Shown piece after piece: positions 41,938-50,700 of a stretch of 64,000 nt of DNA; the first letter of the stretch is position 1; each line of letters starts with the position of its first letter. The stretch spans positions 1 to 64,000 of the forward strand of contig CAYMWP010000002.1 in the NCBI GenBank assembly GCA_964393895.1, written 5' to 3'. The notes beneath the pieces are model-generated. The model had not been told where the DNA came from. It was given only the letters and a program-made list of their open reading frames with translations, and made no database searches. Origin of the DNA: B4-G1 sp964393895 (GTDB lineage: Bacteria; Chloroflexota; Anaerolineae; B4-G1). A program made the translations under genes and the position numbers.

Positions 41938-43169
41938 ACATCCTCTACGTCACCCCCTACGTCCCATCCCGCATCCGCACCCGGCCCTACAACCTGATCC
42001 GGGCGCTGGTCGGGCTGGGCCATCGCCTCACCCTGCTGACGGCGGCCGGCGACTCCCCAGAGGAGCAGGAACAAGCCAACGCACTGAGGGACTGGGGGGT
42101 ACAGGTGGAAATATTCCCGGTCTCCCTGGCGCGCTCCCTGACCAACTGCCTGCGGGCGTTACCCACCCGTGAGCCGCTCCAGGCGGTCTACTCCTACCAT
42201 CCTCAGATGGAGCGGCGGTTGATAGCACTGCTGCGCGAGGGTTCTTTCGACGTCGTACACATCGAGCACCTGCGGGCGGCCCGATTGGTGCGAGCTATCG
42301 GGGAGACGCCAGCGGTGTACGACTCGGTGGACTGCATCTCGCTGCTGTTCGAGCAAGCAGCGCAGAGCGGGGCGCAACTCCGCTCCCGCCTGATGACGGC
42401 GGTGGACCTGGCCCGCACCCGTCGCTACGAGGCCCGGCTCCTGACGCACTACGACCAGGTGGTGATCACCTCCCAACGGGACAAGGAAGCGCTAGAGGAA
42501 TTGGGGCGCCGCTACCTACCCTCGAATGCCCAACCCGCCCCCATCACAGTGGTCACCAACGGCGTGGATTTAGAATACTTCCGCCCCCCAGAAATCAGAA
42601 GTCAGAAGCCAGAAGCCAGTAATCCCACGGTGGTTTTCACTGGCAAGATGAGCTACCACGCCAACGTCGCCGCTGTGCTGTACTTTGCGCGTGAGGTACT
42701 GCCCCGCATCTGGGCAAAAGACCCTCAAGTACGATTCCAGATCGTGGGCAAAGACCCGCCGGAAGCGGTGCGCCAACTGGCAGATGATGGGCGCATCCAG
42801 GTCTCTGGCACCGTGGAGGACCTGCGGCCCTACCTGGCGCAGGCAACGGTGGCGGTGTGTCCAGTCCCATACGCAGTCGGTGTGCAGTTCAAAGTGCTGG
42901 AAGCGATGGCGATGGGCACACCCGTAGTCTGTACCTCAGCCGCGTTTGCAGGCTTGGAGGCCCGAGAGGAGGCAGAGGTATTAGTAGCTGACGATCCGGA
43001 TACGTTCGCGACCCAGGTTCTGCAGGTCTGCTCGGATCCCCCCCTGGCAGGACGAATGACGACAAATGGGCGGCGGTACGTGGAATCCCACCACAGTTGG
43101 GAGACCAGCGGTCGGCGGCTGGGGGAGGTATACGAGAGGGCGTGTTCCCAGGGCGAGCGGGGAGCATAA
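41934..43169 (+). CDS. Family 4 glycosyltransferase, exosortase/EpsH-locus type
   Basis: A 411-residue GT-B enzyme. N-terminal NILYVTPYVPSRIRTRPYN, central VVTNGVDLEYFRPP, and the donor site VPYAVGVQFKVLEAMAMGTPVV match GT4 sugar transferases such as those annotated with PEP-CTERM/EpsH systems. It should extend a lipid-linked glycan on the cytoplasmic face. It is the last gene of the ACP operon before the separately promoted DUF362 gene. Five 7-base repeats (42589-42623) are embedded at the junction of the two Rossmann domains, encoding a short RSQKPEAS linker. Confidence 0.87.
   Translation: MNILYVTPYVPSRIRTRPYNLIRALVGLGHRLTLLTAAGDSPEEQEQANALRDWGVQVEIFPVSLARSLTNCLRALPTREPLQAVYSYHPQMERRLIALLREGSFDVVHIEHLRAARLVRAIGETPAVYDSVDCISLLFEQAAQSGAQLRSRLMTAVDLARTRRYEARLLTHYDQVVITSQRDKEALEELGRRYLPSNAQPAPITVVTNGVDLEYFRPPEIRSQKPEASNPTVVFTGKMSYHANVAAVLYFAREVLPRIWAKDPQVRFQIVGKDPPEAVRQLADDGRIQVSGTVEDLRPYLAQATVAVCPVPYAVGVQFKVLEAMAMGTPVVCTSAAFAGLEAREEAEVLVADDPDTFATQVLQVCSDPPLAGRMTTNGRRYVESHHSWETSGRRLGEVYERACSQGERGA
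42589..42623. repeat. Five 7-bp tandem repeats inside the GT4 gene
   Basis: CAGAAAT, CAGAAGT, CAGAAGC, CAGAAGC, CAGTAAT in a row. The array is 35 bases and lies in the linker between the two Rossmann domains. Similar heptamer arrays are usually intergenic, so a coding copy is unusual. Confidence 0.75.
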
Positions 43170-43226
43170 TTCAGCGACAAGCTGGCAGCAGGTGGTGAGG
43201 ATGACATTTCCCGCCAGCTCGTGAAA

Positions 43227-43255
43227 TTCGTATATTCTGCCATTTGTGGTAGAAT
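43227..43255 (+). promoter_or_regulatory. Possible promoter of the DUF362 gene
   Basis: TAGAAT (43250-43255) with a weak -35 TTCGTA 17 bases upstream. ATTCT (43234-43238) and AGAAT (43251-43255) form an inverted repeat over the -10 box. The same GGTAGAATCTG string occurs at the ACP operon promoter, which suggests a shared regulator. Confidence 0.4.
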
Positions 43256-43311
43256 CTGCAGACGTTTGATGAGAGCGCACAGCAGTAAATACTTGTTAAG
43301 GAGATGGACTG

Positions 43312-44694
43312 ATGGTGGAGGACAATCGGGAACGAAAAAAGTTCAGCAGGCGTGATCTGATAAAGGGGGGGCTTTGGGCCGGAGCATTTCTCGCCCTGAG
43401 AAAGTGCTTGCCTGGCGGAGACATCAAGGAGCCAAGTTCGATAGCCCAAGGCGCCACACCCACACCCATCAGCCAGTCCAGTTTGTTGGCCCCGGACGCC
43501 ACACTCACGCCCGAGGCATATTTACCCTACGTCTCCAAGCAGGGGCCAACGCCTACCCCCACCGCCACTCCGACACCCACTCCACCCAACACCCCAATAC
43601 CCGGCTCAGCTCGTGTGGTGCACGTACACGATCCGGACGCGACCAATTGGTCTGGCTCCGGGTGGTACGGCGACGCTGTAAACCAAAGTGTCGTGAACGA
43701 TATGACGCTGGCTGGATTGCAGGGACTGACGGGCAAGAGTTCGTGGGCAGACATCTGGAATGATCTGTTTACGCAGGTACAGCCATCAGGTTACCAGGTA
43801 GGACAAAGGGTCGCTATCAAGGTTAATTTTAACAACAGCGGGTACCTGAACGGCGGTTGCCAGGGTACAGGCAACTACATTGACGCCCTCCCCCAGCCTG
43901 TGAAGGCTCTTGTGGCTGGTCTAGTGGGGGCAGGTGTGGGGCAGGATGATATTTGGATCTATGATGCCACGGTGGAGGGGCGCATCATCCCAGACCGCTT
44001 CTGTAATCCTATCAGGTCCAGCTACCCCAATGTCCGATTCTATGGTAAGGGAGAATGTGATGAGGTCAACACCGTGTCTCACGGCGGATACAGTAGCCTC
44101 ACAGTCCAGTTTTCCGACCCACAGGGCAACCTGAGCGACCGATTGCTGGCCGATGTTCTGTACCAAGCTACCTACCTGATCAATATGCCCATTCTCAAAG
44201 TACACGGCATCTCTCCCACGAGCCTAGGCTTTAAGAATCACTTTGGGAGCATCAACAACATCATCCGAGGCGGAAACGACAACCTACACTTTTATATCAA
44301 TCCCTCGGAATCACTTTACAGCTCAACCTACAGCCCTATGGTTGACATATTCCAGAACTCGAACATCAAGGACAAGACCATTCTCACGGTGGGGGATGGC
44401 TTGTATGGCGCTTTTGGCGCTACTCTCGTTCCGCCGACATCGTGGAACACGTTTGGGGACGCTCCAAATAGTCTGCTCTTCTCCCAAGATCCGGTGGCTA
44501 TTGACTGCGTCATGACTGATCTATTGGCTGCCGAGGGTCGGGTCGGCAACAATGCATACGATTGTCTGTTCTGTGCCGAGGAAGCAGATCTGGGTGTGTG
44601 CGAGGGCACTCGCAGTAACCCGGGCGGCGACCCGTGGCAAACTCCCTACGGCAGTGGATATGCCGAGATTCAATACACTCGCATAGAATTGTGA
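43312..44694 (+). CDS. Tat-exported DUF362 protein
   Basis: A 460-residue exported protein. A twin-arginine signal (SRRDLIKGG, then a hydrophobic stretch to about residue 30) is followed by a Thr/Pro linker that contains AYLPYVSKQG (about residues 64-73), the surface-protein tail motif in an N-terminal position. The DUF362 domain spans about 100-455, with VAIKVNFN, LINMPILKVH and GFKNHFGS. DUF362 proteins often carry iron-sulfur clusters; here ferredoxin-type CxxCxxC motifs are missing, though several Cys are spread through the chain. AAGGAG lies 8 bases before the ATG. The biochemical role is unknown. Confidence 0.82.
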   Translation: MVEDNRERKKFSRRDLIKGGLWAGAFLALRKCLPGGDIKEPSSIAQGATPTPISQSSLLAPDATLTPEAYLPYVSKQGPTPTPTATPTPTPPNTPIPGSARVVHVHDPDATNWSGSGWYGDAVNQSVVNDMTLAGLQGLTGKSSWADIWNDLFTQVQPSGYQVGQRVAIKVNFNNSGYLNGGCQGTGNYIDALPQPVKALVAGLVGAGVGQDDIWIYDATVEGRIIPDRFCNPIRSSYPNVRFYGKGECDEVNTVSHGGYSSLTVQFSDPQGNLSDRLLADVLYQATYLINMPILKVHGISPTSLGFKNHFGSINNIIRGGNDNLHFYINPSESLYSSTYSPMVDIFQNSNIKDKTILTVGDGLYGAFGATLVPPTSWNTFGDAPNSLLFSQDPVAIDCVMTDLLAAEGRVGNNAYDCLFCAEEADLGVCEGTRSNPGGDPWQTPYGSGYAEIQYTRIEL

Positions 44695-44713
44695 TACCCC
44701 TATTACTACAAGC

Positions 44714-44749
44714 AAATACGCCCCCAGGCCAAAAGCTGGGGGCGTATTT
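44714..44749. terminator. Bidirectional intrinsic terminator between convergent genes
   Basis: A perfect 14-bp stem (44714-44727 and 44736-44749, arm AAATACGCCCCCAG) with an 8-base loop. The A-rich and T-rich stem ends serve both strands: the plus-strand DUF362 gene ends at 44694 and the minus-strand giant gene ends at 44770. Confidence 0.85.
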
Positions 44750-44769
44750 ATACGTTGGTTGTGATACTG

Positions 44770-47700
44770 TCAGTGACTGCAAATGACAACCGGCAGGAAT
44801 ACAAAGAACTCGGCTGGGGACAGATAAATCGTTGCCGTGGCGGTGACGCCGTTGGCCTCGACCCTCACCTCCCGCTCATCACCCGCCTTCGATAGAGTGA
44901 CCGGCCCCGTCCAAACGCCAGCCTCGAATGCGCTGCCCGAGACGAGGGTAGGTGTGATAATACCACCATTGGAGGTGGAGAGCGACACGTCATCGGCAAA
45001 ACCCGTCACAGTGTTGCTAAACTGATCTCGGGCAGTGACAGTCATCGTAAAGGGCTGCCCGGCCACACCGCTCGACGGCACCTGGAGTACAAAGTGGTCT
45101 AGCACACCAGGTACCACCGTCAGGATGCCAGTGGTGGTCACGGGCAAGCTGGCATGGACAGCTTGCACACGAGCCGTTCCCACTTCCCACCCTGTGAAAG
45201 AGGCGCTCTTGCCGTCGCCGGCTGGGGTCAAGTCTTCGTCCACCACCCCCCCGCTCTTCTCGACCAGCGACCAAGAGACCGCCACATTATCCACATAATT
45301 CCCCACGCCGTCACGAGCGATGGCACAGATGGTCAAGCTGTTGCCAGCCGCCAGGGTACGATCACCCACTACATTGCCAGTGCCATCGCAGGCGTCCTCC
45401 AGCGTAACGGTCTCCGCCGCCCCTGTCCCAACGCTCACCGCAGCCGCCTGTATTACCGTTCCATCAGTGACTGTAAAGACTTGGCTGCCAAGAAGAGTCA
45501 GGGTAAGCGTGAACGAGTTGGCACCATTGATCCAACCAGTGCCATCATCGGTCGGCAACACAGCCAGGATATCAGTGCTGCTGAAGATCACCGTTCCCGC
45601 GTAGTCAGTCTTCAAGTTACCCTCAGTATCATAGGCAGTCACAGTGACACTGTATGGCACACCAGAAATTGCTTCCGTCGGCGCAGCGATCTGGAAACTC
45701 CCCAACGCCGTCGGGGTGACGGTTATATCCCCACTGGACCGAGTGACCGTGCCATCAGTAACAGTAATACGCTGCGTACCTGTTGTGCGCAAGATAAAGT
45801 CATTTCCGACGAAACTATGCTGGCCTGCATCACCACTGGTGAAACTGTAGACGTTACCTGCCGTAAATGGTAATGTCGCCCAGAGATCGGTAGAAGTAAA
45901 GTAGACCGCTCCAACATAATCGGTTTTGAGGTTGCCATAAGTGTCGTAGGCCACAACGACGACATTATCGGTGAAGCTATCGCCAGCAACAACGGCAGAA
46001 GGGCACCCACTGAGCTCGAAAGATGCCAACGCGCCAGGCGTGAAGGTAATGACCGCAGTGTTGCTGATGCCGCCAGTAGCCGTAGCCGTCAGCAGACCGC
46101 TGCCAGTCAATGTGGAAGTGAGAGTAGTCGTGACTACACCACCTGCCGTGTAGCCAACTTCAGGCAAGAGACCTCCGCCGCCCAGGTTCAGCGAAGTGGC
46201 GAATGTCACCGGAGTGCCGTCAATCACCGCGTTTCCATATTGATCGCTCAGTGTGGCCGTAACAACGACGGTATTATCCACCGAAACCTGGGATGATAGA
46301 GGTAACAATGTCAGTGTGGCCGGATCGCCAGGTATAAGCGATATCTCTGCTGTGCCGAAAGCTGCACCAGCCGTGGCGGTGACAACCGATGTGCCAGCCT
46401 GAGTGGAAGAAGCCATGACTGCCGTGGCCACGCCGCCGCTAGTCGTGCGGGTGTATGGTGTCAACGGGAAGCTACCCAGATCAGTAGTGAAGGTGACAAT
46501 CGTCCCGTCTGNNNNNNNNNNNNNNNNNNNNNNNNNNNNNNNNNNNNNNNNNNNNNNNNNNNNNNNNNNNNNNNNNNNNNNNNNNNNNNNNNNNNNNNNN
46601 NNNNNNNNNNNAGATGTGGAGACCCCGTCGGCCACAATACTGCCAGGATTCGCCTCCACCGTCACCGCGTGCGGCTCGCCCGGCGTGAACTGGACCACGG
46701 TGTCACTGAAGGCATCGCCAGCCGTGACCAGCACCGTCGCCGCACCCAGGTCAGCCCCCGCCGTCAGAGTTGCTACGGCCACGCCGTTGGCAGTCGCGCC
46801 GGTGTAGGGTGTCAACGGGAAGCTACCCAGATCAGTCGTGAAAGTGACCACTGTGCCATCAGCTACCGGATGCAACCACTGATCGGTGATGGTAGCAGTG
46901 ATGACAGATGTGGAGACCCCGTCGGCCACAATACTGCCAGGATTCGCCTCCACCGTCACCGCGTGCGGCTCGCCCGGCGTGAACTGGACCACGGTGTCAC
47001 TGAAGGCATCGCCAGCCGTGACCAGCACCGTCGCCGCACCCAGGTCAGCCCCCGCCGTCAGAGTTGCTACGGCCACGCCGTTGGCAGTCGCGCCGGTGTA
47101 GGGTGTCAACGGGAAGCTACCCAGATCAGTAGTGAAGGTGACAATCGTCCCGTCTGCTACCGGGTGAAACCACTGATCGGTGATGGTGGCAGTGATGATA
47201 GATGTGGAGACCCCGTCGGCCACAATACTGCCAGGATTCGCCTCCACCGTCACCGCGTGCGGCTCGCCTGGCGTGAACTGGACCACGGTGTCACTGAAGG
47301 CATCGCCAGCCATGACCAGCACCGCGGCCGCACCCAGGTCAGTCCCCGCCGTCAGAGTTGCCACGGCCACGCCGTTGGCAGTCGTGCGGGTGTATGGTGT
47401 CAACGGGAAGCTACCCAGATCAGTCGTGAAAGTGACCACTGTGCCATCAGCTACCGGATGCAACCACTGATCGGTGATGGTAGCAGTGATGACAGATGTG
47501 GAGACCCCGTCGGCCACAATACTGCCAGGATTCGCCTCCACCGTCACCGCGTGCGGCTCGCCCGGCGTGAACTGGACCACGGTGTCACTGAAGGCATCGC
47601 CAGCCGTGACCAGCACCGTCGCCGCACCCAGGTCAGTCCCCGCCGTCAGAGTTGCTACGGCCACGCCGTTGGCAGTCGTGCGGGTGTAGGGTGTCAACGG

Positions 47701-50700
47701 GAAGCTACCCAGATCAGTCGTGAAGGTGACAATCGTCCCGTCTGCTACCGGGTGAAACCACCGATCGGTGATGGTGGCAGTGATGACAGACGTGGAGACT
47801 CCATCGGCCACAATACTGTCAGGATTCGCCTCCACCATCACCGCGTGCGGCTCGCCTGGCGTGAACTGGACCACGGTGTCACTGAAGGCATCACCAGCCG
47901 TGACCAGCACCGCCGCCGCACCCAGGTCAGTGCCTGCCATCAAGGTTGCTACGGCCACGCCGCCGCTAGTCGTGCGGGTGTATGGTGTCGTAGGGAAGCT
48001 ACCCAGATCAGTAGTAAAGGTAACAATCATCCCGTCTGATACCAGATTGGCGCACTGATCCACCACCGTGGCTGAGATGACGGAGGTGGAAACCCCATCG
48101 GCCACGATGCTGGTTGGATCGACAGCCAGCGTCACCGTGTATGGCGCGCCAGTGATGAAATCTATGGTCACCCACCCCTGACTGGTATTGCCAGTGACGC
48201 TGACCGCTGCTGTTTCGATGACACCGCTAGTCAGGGTAGCGGTGGCCACACCGCCGGATGTAGTGCGGGTGACGGTCGTTTGCCCAGCAAATCCGCCCAG
48301 GTCGGTGGTGAAAGTGACGACCGTACCATCTGCAACACTTGTGAGGTCTTCATTTACCAGCATAGCAGTCACAACCGCGCCGCCAGTGTCGCCAACCGGG
48401 GCGGGGTTCGGCCACACCGTGACCCCCAGCGTGACAGTGATAAAACCAGTGGCATCATCGGTGAGAGTAGAGTGGTCGGCAAAGATACGAGCCGCTCCGA
48501 TCTGATCAGCGGTAAACGTGGCGCTGCGTCCGTCACCAGCGGGTACCAGATCGGGACTGGCAACGCCACCCACAGTCTCGGTTAGCGACCAGGTGACAGC
48601 CACGTTCTCAAGAAAACCGCCTTCAGCGTCGTGGCTGTTGGCGTAGACCGTCAGGCTAGCGCCAGTGCCCAGCGTAGCAGTAAGCACTTCACTGCCACTA
48701 GAGGTGGGCAAGTCTTCGATGATCACCTGCGACGCCTCCCCGGCGAACGCGATAAGCCCAGTGCTGATCGGCGCGGTGTCCTGGATTGAAACAGACGCAT
48801 CTGTTGTTCGGTCCTCGACTATAGAGTCGGCATCGGGATCGAAGGTGATGGCAAGTGTGTTGGGGTTCTGGGCTGAGGCATCTGACGTGGTTTGAACAAC
48901 GACGAAGAAATCGAGCATGGTACCATCGGGGCCAACCTGTACCAACAGATCGCCGTCGCTGAACGCGATGGTTTGGACACCGCTCACGAGCGAGAGGTCT
49001 GTGACGGTCAAGACAGGGGTATCGGTAGGTTGCCACACAGAATCGCCGCCATCAAGGTATACGTACAGGTTTTCGATAATACCGTTGGCCTCTGCTGAGG
49101 TCAGGGGATCGCCAGTTGACTCCTCCAAGAGCAAGCGCCATTCGGCCAGTTCGATGTCGTGGTCGGCCAAGATGCCATCGTGGGCCAAGCTGACGCCCAA
49201 CACATCGTCGGCGGTGCCATCAAGAAACTGACCAGGGGCTGTGGACACAGCGTTCTCATCGGCGCTGCCGCTCTGGTTGAGCCAGGCCACCACGTTATGA
49301 TTACCTGCCGAGCTCCAGTAATCACCGCTTCCGTGGACAATGTCCAGATCGCCATCCTGATCGAAGTCTCCGACAGCCACCGACAGCCCACCTTCCGAAG
49401 TGTATCGGCCCAGGTTGTGACGAATCCATGACGTATCCGTAATGACCGAGCCAAACGGACGACCGTCGTTCTCCCACACCAGGGTCTCGTAGAACTCTGC
49501 ACTGACCGTGATCAGATCCACGTATCCATCGTTGTTGACGTCCCCAGCTGTCACGTCATAGACCGATGAGCTCATCCAGGGAGCATAGACTCCCGTCGCC
49601 GTCGGCTCCCAGGTCCAATGCTCTTCCTCGGGCTGACCATCGAAAGGAGTTCCGTCGTTCTTCCAGACTTTTACCTGATGATCTCCCTCAAGATGTTCAC
49701 CCGAGACAATGTCCAAGTCGCCATCGTTATCCAGATCTGCCAGAGCGACGGAGAAAATCGTTGCTCCCCAATACCCATGGTAGCGACCGGAGTTGAATGT
49801 GGCGGTCTCAGGGTCACGCCCTACATTTGTCTCGGACCATGCCCCGGTGAAGGGGGTGGTGTCGTTCTGATAGGCGCGAAGTTCATAGTTGGGATACCAA
49901 TCCTCGGGAGGGGCTGGATTACCGGAGGATCCCACCGCGGGGGCGTGGTTGACGCCAGCGACAATGTCCAGCCAACCGTCGTTGTCCAGATCCCCAACAG
50001 CAACTGTATGCACCGAGTAGGTTACCGTGTACACGTCGCTCGAGTTCCAAGTGCCTGTGAAGGGGCTAGCGTCGTTCTCCCAGATCGTCACCTTGTAGTC
50101 GTTGCTGGCAACCCACTCATCCAGCCCAGTAGCCGCCACTATGTCCAAGTCGCCGTCGTTGTCCAGGTCGCCAACGGCCACATCTTCCACCTGAGTAGGA
50201 GGCGCACCCACAGAATGGCCGGTCCACGACCCCGCGAAGGGGGTACCATCGTTTTCCCACACCAGTAACCTCGGCGCTGAGCTCTGTCCTGAAATGATGT
50301 CCAAGTCGCCGTCATTATCCAAGTCTCCCACGGCGATGCTGCAAACTCTGCTCAGGTCCCCGACGTTGTGACGGGGCCAACTAGAGCCGAACGGAGTGCC
50401 ATTGTTCTCCCAGGCAGTCAGTTCGTAGCCTGTGTAGCTATCACTGCCGGTCAGTAGGTCCAGATCACCATCCCCATCTAAATCTACAGAAACGGTATCC
50501 AAGAATCTGGCGTCCTGTAATGTGCCAACGACGTATCCCGTCTCCTCAAATGGAATATCTCTGTGGATGAGAGTGTTCGGCCAGAGAATAATCTCACAGT
50601 CCTCGTTGGAGCCGCTACTGGAAGTGATGTCCACATCCCCATCGTGATCCACATCCGCTGCAACCACGGCGAACACCGTGTCCGTGCTGCTGCCAGGCGT

